Below are positions 12,634-24,825 of a stretch of DNA of 64,000 bases, piece by piece (the stretch's first letter is position 1; each line of letters starts with the position of its first letter). The notes beneath the pieces are model-generated. The model was not told where the DNA came from and ran no database searches. It saw only the letters and a list, made by a program, of their open reading frames with translations. The DNA lies in the NCBI RefSeq assembly GCF_000002995.4, contig NW_025062479.1, positions 8,237,721 to 8,301,720 on the forward strand, read 5' to 3'. The translations under genes were made by a program, and so were the position numbers. The stretch is from Brugia malayi. Its lineage: Eukaryota; Nematoda; Chromadorea; Rhabditida; Onchocercidae.

Positions 12634-15571
12634 CAATCCGGACAAGACTAGTCTATTGGTGCACCATCTTTCAATCTTTCCCGCACCGCCCACTTCGGGA
12701 AATGCTTGTCCAATCACAATTTGTTGATGGTGCTTTTCAACAATATCCTTTTCAACTAGTGTCAAATTCTTTCATCAATGATACCTTGTTCTTGCCTTCA
12801 AGATTTCTTGATAACAGAGCATAAGTACTTTGTATTAACACATATCTAGCTGAGAAAAGACATACTACTGATTTTTCTGCAACTTAATTATTTCATCCTT
12901 ATCAATGTATGAAACTATAATGCGTAAAACGCCCTGTGAAATATGTTACAGTGATAAAAAATGATTAATTGTACTTGATCTGCTGTACATTTCATCGAAC
13001 ATTTTTGCTAATAATTTACACATCACCGACCACATAATCAATTTACATTCAGCCGACTGACAATATCCATAATTCACAACAACATGTACCACAACAACAT
13101 CCATTATAACAAGTTTTTCCCTTTTACATACTCATTCATATCATGTCCGTATCGCAAAATACATATATCAGAAAGTTATAGTTTGATAACACCGATTTAA
13201 ATGGCTATTCTGTGCTAAAATTGCACTTCATTTCCCTTTTCATATTTATAACCACATTATCTATCCATTATCTATTTGGCCAAACTTTTCACTTCTAATA
13301 TTTATTGGTCTTACTGCATATTTATTACATAAATAAAATCTGTATTACTTAATTCAGTTACTGAGTTTTTTAAGTAGACTACATTGTTCATATTCTGATA
13401 GTTAATAGTATCACTCAAGACTTTTAAAGTACGGAATAAGAACGTATTAACGAACTTTCGGCACAAATGTATTACCAGTGTTTTGCACAATATATTTATG
13501 CAGAAATTCCGACAGTTAGTCTTTTTTGGTCATTAATATTTAATGACTTATATATTTCCAAAATACATACTGCCAAGATCTCTGTATAAATGTATTCACT
13601 TAAATATAAAATCATTTCGTTTCAAACTTCATGGCTTTGCATATCCTTTACCTGCAGAAAAAATTTCATTCTATTTATTTCTCCAGTGACAAGCTAGACA
13701 TTCTATTTTTCTTCATTTCCATATTCAATGGTTCACTTCCTAGCAAAGTTACTATATTATGAGTTTTACTTTTGTACTAGGTTATTACTATTACGAAAGT
13801 TTCACATCAAAGGATAACTTTCCTTTCAGTTTTTATTACGATGTTACGTAAGCTATTAAAACACCATTATACATCAACTTCTGATGTTTTTTTTATCATT
13901 TATGTATAAGGTCTTTGAACGATCTCTTTTGTTCACATCATTATTTTTACCAATTCTTTTAGAATTAAAATTTTTGAAACAGTATGAGTTTCTGTGAATG
14001 AAAAGCTAATAACACCAGTAATAATCTAGTTCTCCTATTTTTATTATTATGTATGAAATTATATGTTCGTTTTCCGAACATATAATTTCAAACATCTCCC
14101 ACTTTCTCTTCCTTTTTTCACAACATCACTCCATTTGATTAACTGCTTTTGTAACATACTGTATTGATTATTGCCACAATTGCATTGTCATTTCATTAAG
14201 ACCCCTATCAGCGTTGCACAAAGTCAATTTTAGTTAATTTGCGCCGGGGGTGTTCTTTTTTTGGAATTCCATCTTTCCGGTTTATAGAGGCGAAGGTTGT
14301 AATTATGAATTAGCTGGCTGTGGTGTAGGATGGATTAGGACGACTGTCGAATAGAAGAGTGAGAATGTTGGACTTCCTCACTTTTGGTCTTAGATCATCA
14401 GACCTGCTTATTTTAAAGAATACTGATTGTTTTCTAGTGCTGTGTACTTTAGTTCCATACCAAATAAATTAAAATCTCACATGATTCCAGTTGATGGAGT
14501 CCTAGACAATAGTCGAATGTGAATTTTCCAAAGTATCTCAGTTTATCACTGACGTATCTAGTGAATTTCATATTGTTTGGCACTACATTGTTTACTGTTT
14601 ATTTTCAATGAAACAGTAAGTGTTTATAATACAATTAATGCAGAGTTTTATTTTGTAGTTGGACTTTAATTAAATCCGGAACATACATAATATCCATTCA
14701 GCACTTATGAAAAGAGATTACTTATTATAAGTAAAATCCCTTGACTGCATTTAGCAATGAATGAAACTGTAGACGTAGATATACTGTACACGTACATTAA
14801 TCTGCACAATTTTCTGAACTTTTTTCCTTATCTTTACTCGGCTGTATTGTAAGTTCAATCGGAGGTTTCACAGCATTTGTGGGATGACAGCGCTCCAGAA
14901 ATCACTTAACCAACTTTTTTCTTTTCTTTTTTAATTTTATCGGTGTCGTTTAATGTCACAATGCACGTTGCACTTTTGCAATTCGATTTTTACAACTTCG
15001 AAATTTCTTTGGGCATTATTATTTGTTTGGTGCATCTCGATTGCTTCAGATATTCAAAATAACATTCTCGAAATAAAGTTGCAATAAGTGATGACAACGG
15101 TTGAAAGAGTAAATAATGCGGCATTAACATAGTGCTCAATAATTCTTATAAATCTTGCCAGTTGTTGTACTTGCAGGTTGTGCTATTTTTTACTAGTGAG
15201 ATTGTTTAAGATTTTATTAACTGGTTTCAATTTAGAGGTGTTTTCAAATATTGCAATAGCGATCTGGTTATAGTCGAATGTCAAAACTAATTTTTTACTT
15301 TTGTTCGTAGCATGCTATAGTAATATTTGCCAGAGAAATTTAGTTAGCAGTTTTGATATTATCTGTAATTAGCTCTTATCATTTGAGGGTATCATGTAGT
15401 GCGTTTCCGTATATTCTAGGTATTGCAGATTCTCGGGACAAACTGTGTGGCCGAAACTTGCTAACTGTTTATATTTACACGTGCGGTATTACTTATTAAC
15501 GATTTTGAACCTTTTAGCTGTTGGCGGGCTGCTACGATAACTGTAAAACTGGTAAACAATTCCCAGACTCC
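12634..15571. other. 2.9-kb intergenic region between divergent genes
   Basis: Very AT-rich sequence separating the sfrp gene (minus) and the HMG-box gene (plus). It has no open frame of note. It contains a perfect 16-bp inverted repeat listed separately. A TTTTAG acceptor-like site at 15512-15517 lies 54 bases upstream of the HMG gene ATG and may be a spliced-leader site. Confidence 0.5.
14054..14090. repeat. Perfect inverted repeat, 16-bp arms, 5-base loop
   Basis: Arm TGAAATTATATGTTCG at 14054-14069 is exactly reverse-complemented at 14075-14090, with loop TTTTC between. It would fold into an unbroken 16-bp hairpin in either strand. It stands alone in intergenic DNA about 1.4 kb upstream of the sfrp start and 1.5 kb upstream of the HMG gene. 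Confidence 0.85.
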
Positions 15572-16756
15572 ATGTTTTCGTTCACATGCAGATTACGTCA
15601 AATATCTTTGGCTGAAATGACTTCAGCTATCAGGTATCTAACATGTGTTGGGTGGGATGGAATAGAGGAGATTAACAGTTATTAAAAGTAAATGTTAACA
15701 TATTACAGATGGTATGCTGCAGTAAAAGCTGCAGGATCTTATGGAAAGTTTGAGCGTCTTCCTCCAGGATTCGGTAAAATAACACCGTTCAGTTTATTCA
15801 TCAAGGAAAACTTTGCATTAAGGAAAAATGAACAGCCTACAGAAGTTTTCAGTAACCTTACCAAGGAATGGAAAAATTTGGACGAGTTTGATAAAAGAGT
15901 TTGTTTTACATTTTTCTTCTAATTCTGAACTCGTGTCCATTCAAAAATTCTTAATCACTCTCTAGTTATTACTCTGAAACGACCTGTTGTTAGGTCAAAA
16001 TTATACGGAAGGTATTTGTCAGTAATTGCTTGTGATACACTATCACATTAATTTGGTGAAATTTATTTACTCAAAGAAAATGCTACCATTTTGCATAAAA
16101 AATAGATTATATTCGAGTTAAAGTTACACATGCACAACATCCTCTTTTTAAACCAGTGTAGGTTACAGAAATATGTTAACGGAGCGTTACGAATAAACGA
16201 AGAAAAAAGGTCAAAATTCGAATTACTGGATGAAACTGAGAAAGAGGAGCTTCGCAGACGGGCTAAGAATTTGAAAGAAGCTCGCTTAAAACGAAAAATA
16301 CGTTTGGAAAGGAGGAAAGTGCGTTCAAAAAACTTGTAGAAGTACAAGATTTTCGTAGTTTTCTTTATGAAAAACATGCGATATTCAAGTTAAAATTTAT
16401 CGGAACAGTGTAGAAGTTCAATAGTTATGGTTTAATTGTAGAAGCGAGAAATTAATGGTCAGTCGTCAATGTCAGGCTGGATGCTTTTTGTAAAGGAGAA
16501 AGCTGTAAAAGGTGTTGCTGACAGTGGTAAAAAACAGCAAGATATCATCAAGGAATTAGCCATTGTCTGGAAGTCACTTCCCGAGTCTGATAAAGATGTA
16601 AATTTTTTGTAATTTTTCGGACATATAAATGGTATTTAATGGTCAAATGTTAGACAGTGCTAACTCATGACTGGTTTCAAAATCACATTGACTAAGTTGC
16701 AGGCATACAATAAACGAGCCAAAGCTCTTTCAAGAAATGGAGAAATATGTGAATGA
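15572..16756 (+). CDS. hmg-5: Mitochondrial two-HMG-box DNA packaging factor (TFAM)
   Basis: Five exons: 15572-15633, 15709-15898, 16169-16318, 16442-16597, 16703-16756; 203 residues, all phases match. The first 35 residues are basic and hydroxylated without acids until late (MFSFTCRLRQISL start), like a mitochondrial import presequence. HMG box A (about residues 42-112) starts PFSLFIKENF and carries WKNLDEFDK; a very basic linker (KEARLKRKIRLERRK) follows; box B (about 140-195) has SGWMLFVKEK and VWKSLPESDKD. Size and two-box layout match Caenorhabditis HMG-5, the TFAM orthologue, which coats, bends and maintains mitochondrial DNA. Box B ends close to the C-terminus, so the long activating tail of vertebrate TFAM is absent, as expected for worms. 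A cytosolic HMG protein is the alternative but would not have the presequence. Confidence 0.88.
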
Positions 16757-17855
16757 ATTTATGTGAATTTCCTAATATCTGTTCACCAGTAAGCTATAGT
16801 CTCGACTGATGTAGACAGTATATCATCCTAATCTTTGTTCATGTGTTATCCATTGTTATATGTGCAACTTATAGAATTTAGCTATATAGCTATCAGTTTT
16901 ATTCACCTACTGGTGTGAAGAACCCACGTGGTCCAAACTTATTTATTACTCATCATTATAAGGTTCTCTCAGGATTCCACATTAATCTTTATATTAAAAG
17001 GCTTCATCTGTACCATTTCGGTTACTGTTAAACTGAAAGAACTTATAGATATGCTTTTTTTTTCTGTTGAAATATGGGAGATAAAGGAGTCGCATTCGAA
17101 ATTATGAAGACAGTTGACATGAACAACTAGAATGGTGGTAGGGCAGAAAAATATGTGAATAAGGAATCTGTGGCAGTATGGCTCATCACAATTTTTTTTT
17201 TTTTTTTTCGGTTTTGTTTGGGAAATAAGCGCTATAAATGCAGTTGGTTATGCGTAGTGTATGGATCCATTCTATATTCAAAAATCTTTCGTAAGATCAT
17301 AGAGGAAAGTTTCCTTTCTATTTAGCTGGTAGTGAACCTGTGAATACGTAATGCACGTGCATGTATCGTCTTGCGTTGCGTCGTGTGGATTTGAACTGCT
17401 TTTGCAAATTTGTTTCGTGGCCAGTCAAATGCTTTCAGAAACTGAATTATCGACTTCATATTTTTGAACTGTTGTGGTGCCTGTGGTGCCGTTATTTCTT
17501 GTGTTAGCATTTCTTTACTACAATATGATGATGTATAAACGGCATTGTTTTTTTATGTGTTCAGTAATTATACTGCAGTGTCATTGTCTACTTTATATTG
17601 AACGACTTCGGACCAAACTTAGAGATCTGTATATTCCACTTTTTTTCTTATTCGATTGTTCATCTTCACTTATAGCTTTTATTTGTATGGAGCTAGCTTT
17701 TCTTTCTCCAACTTGTATAGTTTTAAAGCCTTTAGCTTTGGTCTGTTATACTCATTTATTGGTCCAGAAGCAGCTTATGAATCTTTATTCTTGGTGAAAT
17801 TCAAATATTTCAATTGCATCTTTCAAGGTGATCTAATTAGACTGTAGTTCATGAA
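16757..17855. other. Intergenic region
   Basis: AT-rich spacer between two plus-strand genes with a T run at 17191-17208. Open frames of 60-107 codons on both strands around 17322-17850 show no known domain, and I treat them as chance. Confidence 0.5.
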
Positions 17856-18908
17856 ATGTTAAAGTGCAGTGTTGTCCTATTAGTACTAGTTTTGGTCATG
17901 GTTTGTTGCGACGACAAGGAATTAGCCCGTTTGCAAATAGGAGTCAAGAAGCGTGTCGACAACTGCGAGATAAGATCAAGAAAGGGAGATACTCTGAACG
18001 TGCACTACGTGGTAAGTTTGCTTCTGTGAGGGGTTTTCCGGGTATGTTATGCTTAACGAAGTCTTTCTGCTGCAGTCTATCCAGTGATTCAGGGGATGTT
18101 AGAGGACGGTACCGAATTCGACAATAGTAGGTCTCGCAATAAGCCATTCATATTCACGCTCGGCATGGGACAAGTTATTAAGGTGAGTGCTTTACGACCA
18201 CGCTCTTTATGAATCGTTTTGGCGCTTCATTGGGAAATCCCAATTAAAATACCAGCTCCCACTTGCACTAGATGACATCTTTCCATCATAAAGTTTTTTC
18301 CAACTTGTTTTTAGGTATTGTCAAGTTATATCCTCCAAAATTCTATTGTTTCGTATATTAGCATGTGTGGACATTTTCAATGAATGTCTTTGCTGTCTGA
18401 AATGCGAATACTAAATCTATGGGGCATGAATGTGCTGGAGTAGAAATCTGAGAAGTTTGAGCATTACAGAAAATGAGGTGTTAGAGATCTATGAGTGTTG
18501 ACTGGAAACTTGGTAATTCGAAACTCGCTTTCTTCATCTTCATATCCCGTGACATTTGTGATAGATCTGGAAATACTGTAGTACAACTCTATTTCATCCA
18601 AAAAGTTGCTTTAAGGGATGGGACCAAGGACTATTGAACATGTGCGAGGGCGAACAACGTCGTCTTGCAATCCCACCTGATCTGGCATATGGCAGTTCCG
18701 GTTCTCCGCCGAAAATTCCGGGTAAGCATATTCAGTATAAATTTGGAAATTGTAATGTGCCTTTTAATTAATCGGTCATCAGCTCCGTAGATTATGTTAG
18801 CAATAAACAGTCTGCTACTGTTTACTTAAAATTTTATTACTTTTAGCCGATGCCAGTTTGAAATTCGATATCGAGTTGCTCAAGATTGAACGCGAAGGAG
18901 ATTTATAG
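17856..18908 (+). CDS. ER FKBP-type peptidyl-prolyl isomerase (FKBP2-like)
   Basis: Four exons: 17856-18011, 18093-18182, 18616-18721, 18847-18908; 137 residues. A hydrophobic signal peptide ([18 protein letters not shown]) precedes one FKBP domain. Diagnostic stretches: [70 protein letters not shown] and [10 protein letters not shown]. These include the conserved aromatic and acidic residues of the active pocket (Tyr, Phe, Asp of EFD, Val-Ile of GQVIKGWD, Trp). The match is specifically to FKBP2/FKBP13, the luminal ER isomerase that speeds proline isomerisation in secreted proteins. The human protein ends in an RTEL retrieval signal; this one ends EGDL, a weak KDEL-like variant, so ER retention is plausible but unproven. 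The 3' end faces the selenophosphate synthetase gene with 198 bases between stop codons. Confidence 0.92.
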
Positions 18909-19106
18909 AGTTTTTTGTCTAGCTAAATGTTTTTCCATTAGAATGTTATGTGGAACGAAATTTCACTGCTTCTGTGTTAAGGGTAATGAATCAACATACA
19001 AAAATATTTCAAAACAATGCGCAAAAAAATCTATGTCGTAGTTTAGATTTAAAAGGACATAAAATATATATTGACTGGAGATGAATGCACGTTAAGTACG
19101 ACGTGT

Positions 19107-20639
19107 TCAGATAAGGTGTATTCTTGAGGCTACAGAGATGATTTTTACGTCTTCAGCAATAACGGCACCACGTGAACCACTGACGACATCACCTACAAGC
19201 CATACTGGGAATCCATCAAGCTGTTCCAATTCGGTACTTAAGTGTTTCGCCTGAAAGTTAATGCACAGAGCTACGTTTTCGAACAAATCCATCAAAGAAA
19301 TGATAACCTGCTCTTTTTCGATGGCAATTAAAAGGCCGCCTGATGTCTCTGCAGATGTTCCACTGAATAAATTGAAACCATTGCCCATCGTTTTTGAGAT
19401 ATCGGCCATGTAATCTATTATAGGCAGGGTATGAATAATAAATTGCACTTCAGCTTTCTGTACTTTCGCCAAACTGTCAGCATGCCCTGTAAGCGAATCT
19501 TTTGGTGTTTGCGAACTTCAGGATTCTAGTTTCAGGTAGATTGTGCGCGCTAGAGATGATTAAAAAATCAGAGTAAAGCAAACCTAAAATTCCAAAACCA
19601 GTTACATCCGTTGAAGCGTGGGTGCCATATTTTAAAGTCATGCGTGCAGCATTTCTATTTAATCGACACATTTGTTCAACTACTTGCTGATATGCGCGCA
19701 CAACTCTCGATTTATTTAACCTCAGTTCCTGCACATGTGAATTTCCTCTTTTCAGCCATTCATATGCATTTACTGCCACCTGGCCACCAAGTGGCTGGAA
19801 ACATGCCAGTAAACAAATTGTTCTTTAAGTCTATTTACCAGGCCTTTAACAGGCTGTTATAACAAGTAGCAAATATAACATCTTAAAAAAGACGTGTAGT
19901 AAGAGTGCAGAACTTCAACGGCTCATTACTTTCGGCATTTAATTCAAACTGAGATATATAGTCGCGCTTGTCAAGTAGTAATGACGATGTAGGAAGGAAA
20001 TATGTCACTGCATGGTAGGTTATGGACCCAGAGACCATACTTCATAGGACAGCGTCATCGATTAACAGTATTCACTAATTCATATTAAGAAACTCCAAAA
20101 GATATGAAAGAAAAAAAAAAAAAACTCCAAGTGTGCAAAACACCATTATTTTAAAATATTCAACCTTAACACAAAATTAATAAAAGTGGAAATAAACAAT
20201 TACTTTGGTGAGCAAAAGGACGTCACCAGGTCGTGCTCCGTCAACCGTAGCCATTTCATTAGCACTGCACACACTTGTAGCTACTCCACCAAGCAGCAAC
20301 CAAGGACAACGCACTGTTTGGCCACCTCTAATGGCAGTACAAGCTTCTGCTGCAGTATCCTGAAAACTTAAACTGAACACTGCTCACCAGCTTTTTTTTC
20401 TGTACTTCAGCCTTCTAAAGGCTCCATGAAGGTTAACATTCTGTGCTGTAATCGAAAAACCTTGAAACCATCGAAGAAATTGGTAGCGACAACATCCCGT
20501 TCTTTGTCACTGATATCCTTGGGTATGCCAAGTAAAATCAACATATTGTCACAGTCAACCACTCCCATGGCATACAAATCGCTCAAAACATTTGCACAAG
20601 TGATCCTGCCCTAGAATGCATTTCCGCTCCAATATTTAG

Positions 20640-20692
<53 letters not shown>

Positions 20693-21356
20693 CGGCGTGC
20701 CATAAGATACGGATCATCAACAAGAGGGTAGAAAAAGTCTGTTGTCTGTACGAGAAACAAGCCTCGGTGTCGCAAAGGAATCACACAGCTATCAAATCCG
20801 ATACCTATAAACAGTCAACATCATGTCAACTGAATTAAATGGTGCACAGTGGACATCAAACATCAATGTTAAAACTAATCTCTCTCATCGCTTTTGCCAT
20901 CCGTTTTCAAGTCTTTCAAAAATTCCAACAAAACCTGAAAGAAAAAAAAAAACTCAGTTCTCTAGTAAAATGACAGACGAGAAATCTGCACAAGTCTTTT
21001 GTTTTGGGGCTTAATAGAACAGTGATGAAAAACAAGCATCAAAGACAATCTCGATTCAAAATGTTTTGTTGCTAGTCATCCCAAAAATTCCACCCGTTAA
21101 AACTTGAAAACTTTTATAATTACTGCGAAATGTACAAATTCTTCCGTCTCAAATTGTTCATCTAAGTTATGTTCACTACTCCATGTCATTATGTCACTGC
21201 GACCGATATCAAAACAAGGCATCGAGAACTTACCGCTCTCGGAACCTTACATCCACAACCCTTCATTTGTGTTAGCTTTGTTAGTAAAAAATCAGCAGGC
21301 AAGCCATATTCAGCTGAATTGAAGCCAGATTTGATGCGATTTATTACGTTGTTCAT
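19107..21356 (-). CDS. Selenophosphate synthetase, cysteine type
   Basis: Eight exons: 21356-21234, 20934-20898, 20804-20701, 20610-20461, 20359-20204, 19794-19584, 19486-19308, 19250-19107; 367 residues. The enzyme makes monoselenophosphate from selenide and ATP, the selenium donor for selenocysteine. The N-terminal loop reads MKGCGCKVP, so the catalytic position (Cys17 in E. coli SelD, Sec in SPS2, Thr in SPS1) is Cys at residue 34, with the partner Lys at 37: a catalytically competent form, not SPS1-like. Further family blocks: [87 protein letters not shown] and ETSGGLL. A TTTTTCAG site directly upstream of the ATG may receive a spliced leader. Two introns (after 20898 and 20701) seem to start with GC, not GT; the conserved protein leaves little room for other borders. 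Confidence 0.92.
20644..20692. repeat. Long poly(A) tract inside an intron
   Basis: Thirty-seven A (20644-20680), one G, then eleven A. On the coding (minus) strand it is a poly(T) that fills much of the 90-base intron 3 of the selenophosphate synthetase gene and acts as an extreme polypyrimidine tract. Homopolymer length in an assembly is error-prone. Confidence 0.9.
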
Positions 21357-22650
21357 TCTGAAAAAGCAAACAAATCTGTTGATACAAAACAGTAAGTTAA
21401 TACTGGTGAGTTTGATAATCAAACGCAGTTTTTTAAAGCGATAATGCCAACGAAGAATTGCATAAAATGATTCCTGCACCATATCTACACACATCTAACC
21501 TTACATATTTTTTGAAAGCTCCCCGTAACAAAATTGATGCAACACTAATATTATATGCGTCTACTTGAGAATTTCGGACCTCATTTAATCATTAACGGCT
21601 TGCTGACAATTTTAAAATAACTGCAGTTAGCGATGTACCGTAGCAAGGCAATACAAAGTTCCTCATCTGTTCAATACATTGTGAAAGGTTCGCACAATCT
21701 TTTTATTACAGATGATAGTTGGAAATCATATTTATGTAATGAAAAGCATGGCTACAAAAACGCGTGATATGCAAAAATCATGAACTCATTGTAACTACGT
21801 TTACAAGGTATGCTGCAGTGTGCATATTCCTATATTTCTAATATTTTACACACAAACACATACATAAAACTCTATATTTTAGCATGATATTTAGCTGAAA
21901 TATGGCAGTTAAATTAACGTGATTCAGCGACGCATAAACCTCTCGGAAAATGGAACATTTACCAGATTAAAATATCGGCCCATACCAATACTTGATGAAC
22001 AGTGGGGCCGTATCAATATAATACACAGGATTAATTAATCCTGTGTAACAATCATATGAAAGTACAGTTACGCCATACTCAACCATAACAATTTAAAATT
22101 TAAAGTCCTTCATCAGCGCTTTGAATTTGACTTTTATGAAAGTAACAATTTTAACAGACCCTTTCGTAAATCCCATACCTTGACAACATAAAAATGGGAC
22201 CTCTCAAATTCCTGGTACACATTAGAACATTCCAAACTATCACGTTTTACTAAATGCTAAATATTAAGTCATATAACATCTACATGACATTACTGTCTTC
22301 ATTTCTAATATAGTAATGCTTTAGACAAATAACTTAAACCCCAAAAAATACAAAAAGTGTAATGAATCAATTACAGTGAAATGCAGAATTGTATATGAAA
22401 CTTGTATTTAGTTCATCCCTAAAAACTGGTAGAAATAAGTGTAAGCAGATGAGGAAGGATAAGAGAAAATACGATGCTATCTTCCCGCAGGTAACTTGCC
22501 CACAACATTTTTGCTCAATACTATTATAATAACGGTGAATTCCCTAACCAACAGAAATTTTCGATCACCTCAGTATTACAGAACTGGTTCCATGGTTCTT
22601 ACAGTAGTTCCATGCATTCATAAATGAAGTGAAAGATGCAAACAATTACA
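21357..22650. other. Intergenic region upstream of the SPS gene
   Basis: Spacer between the 3' end of MAD2 and the 5' end of the selenophosphate synthetase gene, both minus strand. There is no coding signal. It contains a perfect 26-bp palindrome, listed separately. Confidence 0.5.
22022..22047. repeat. Perfect 26-bp palindrome
   Basis: Half-site TACACAGGATTAA at 22022-22034 is followed without spacer by its exact reverse complement at 22035-22047. It lies in intergenic DNA about 670 bases upstream of the SPS ATG and could be a dimeric protein-binding site or a cruciform-forming sequence. Confidence 0.85.
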
Positions 22651-23413
22651 TCACAAGCAGGGTTTGTAAGACACTTGCGTATGCACTGAATGTACAGCCG
22701 TTGAAAAAGAACGGAGTTGTACTTGCTCAGCGTCATTAATTATGCATGCATTACTTTCTGTCCAGTCCTCCGGTGTATCCGTCTCTTTACCTGTATAAAT
22801 TAGCACGTCAAACGAACACGGTGCTTCAAGCAACGGTAGAAACGTTACCGAAGCTGTTATTTGCCTGGAAATGCAACTGAAATAATCACGAGCAAACTTT
22901 TGAAATATTTCGGAAGAATGATAGATAAAATTGTGTTTTGAAGTTTGGAGCTGATCAAAACCTAACTTTATTATTACCTGATGACATCAGCTATTTCTTG
23001 TTTGATCTTCTTTTCATCCTTTTGTTTCGTCGAGTTTTCACTAAAACAAGAAATTTGTAGGTCCATTTTTTCTGCTTCCCCTTCAGTAACAAACTGGGTT
23101 TTTGACTTAAGCCATTTCTAACACTATATCCTCCAGTGTCATTATGTCTGCATAATTAATGACACCTCCACCAAACTTGTGAAGAATGAAAGTCAAGGAA
23201 TGTTGCCATAAAACCAGACTATCTGATTTTTTTTTTTTTAGAAATCTCCTTTTATCGAAAAAAAAAAAACAACAATAATAACAAAATACCTGTCTTGCTG
23301 AATAACTGCATCTGTTTCAATGTCAAATTGCCATCGCTCCAGTATGTCTTTAGTCTGTATATTTGAAATAACAACAACCAGTTTCCTTAACTTCTTGTTT
23401 TCCAACCAGTCTG

Positions 23414-23446
<33 letters not shown>

Positions 23447-24825
23447 CATTTCAGTAGGAGAACGGCGAATTTAAAATATTTAATTCTGCTAGCAGCAAAC
23501 TCACAACCAAAACTACCCCAACCTAAGTCACCAGTCGTGATATAGTTCAAAATGGACTCGGTGCCTGTGATTCATATTAGAATTGAGACTTCAACACCTT
23601 CCCGTGAGTATCAGCTAGCATAATCTGGAAAATCAATGTAAATGAAGTTTAGAGTATTCCTTATCAAGTGAAATTTAAGCAGTTCGCTCACAGTAACCCT
23701 AACCGCTTTATCTCGTATTCAAAGTCGTTTATTCACTCAAAGAAAATCCGGTAGAAGCAAATAATATCCCAACCCCAAGTACCAAAGATGAACATAAACC
23801 GCTCTCTGACAATATCCACGAATATAAGTGAAGTTTACAAAAAAATTAATTGCAAAACAGATATGTAGAAATCAAAAAGTTAATCGGAGTTAATGAACTT
23901 ATAGTAAATGAAGCAAGAAAGAGGGAGCAGATTAGTAATGCAGGAAATACAAATATCTCAGCTAAGTACAAAATCTAGATATCCAAATATCAATTTCTCT
24001 TTTTTAAAAAGCAGTACCGAGAATACACTTAAAATAAAATGAAGGAGAATGGAAATTCGATTTAGCTAACCATAATTATACCGATAATAAAACTTAGAAA
24101 GAAAAGAAAAGAACCTACATTTGACTTGTTCAAGGAGTGGCGTCAAATACTGCTGCAAGGCCGGATTATTAGTAACGAGCATGGTGAGTCCATATTTCTT
24201 TTCCCGTTTGAAAGAATCTGCGGGATATAAACCTCTCAAGTAAAGGATACTATTAAGACCGAAATCTATAAAATCATTTCACTTAAAAACAGAAATATGG
24301 TTAAATTGGTACTAGTATTGGTAGTAAGTTAAGGCTTGGGAAATGGAATTTAAAATGAAATTCCGTTTTCAGAAGCTGTGTTAACACGAAATATGCTGAA
24401 AGACTGACGCGAACTAGTGAACCTAAGTTAGATTTTTAATTTCAATGGTGAAGCACGGAGGAGAGCACATCTAAGCCGAACAACGTTTTAATTGCTGCAA
24501 GTAAATTCTTAATAGGAAAAATTACAGTTCTACAGATTTCATGAAAGAAATAAAGTAAATAAATTAGACCCTAAGTCTGGGGATTATTTTGGCCTTTTGT
24601 TGTTTCTTAAAGTGCTCAAAATGCCAATCAGTTACAGCAACTAGAACTATTAACCAAAAAAAAGAGGAAGATGTGATGTGCATGGATAAGTCACCCAACT
24701 TCAATATAAATAAACTTTTAGACTGCGAAGATGCAAAACACCATAAGCTTACGAAAAAATTCCTGAATAAGTTGGGCAGATCCTTTGAGACAAATAACAT
24801 CACGAGTTTTAATAGCCGTAGCCAT
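22651..24825 (-). CDS. mdf-2: Spindle assembly checkpoint protein MAD2 (HORMA domain)
   Basis: Five exons: 24825-24753, 24265-24119, 23410-23290, 23040-22978, 22864-22651; 205 residues, the same length as human MAD2L1. The whole chain is one HORMA domain: ICLKGSAQLIQEFFHFGLNS, LYLRGLYPADSF, KYGLTMLVT, LVVVISNIQT, ERWQFDIETD, QEIADVIRQITASVTFLP, CSFDVLIYTGKE, PEDWTES, VQLRSFSTAVHSV and the C-terminal VSYK. The final third is the mobile safety belt that closes over CDC20 or MAD1. MAD2 blocks CDC20 at unattached kinetochores and so delays anaphase through the APC/C. The short ENSTKQKDEKK segment is where species differ. An ATTTCAG acceptor-like site 15 bases upstream of the ATG suggests trans-splicing. 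It diverges from COX10 across 1.1 kb. Confidence 0.95.
23414..23445. repeat. 32-base poly(A) abutting a MAD2 3' splice site
   Basis: On the coding strand this is an uninterrupted run of 32 T followed directly by the CAG acceptor at 23413-23411 of MAD2 exon 3. The pyrimidine tract is pure T. Confidence 0.9.

Noticed and set aside
23041..23100. In-frame extension upstream of MAD2 exon 4 (VTEGEAEKMDLQ)
   Set aside because: Its acceptor has the wrong phase, while the TTGTTTTAG acceptor at 23041-23049 gives exactly the length of MAD2 in other animals.
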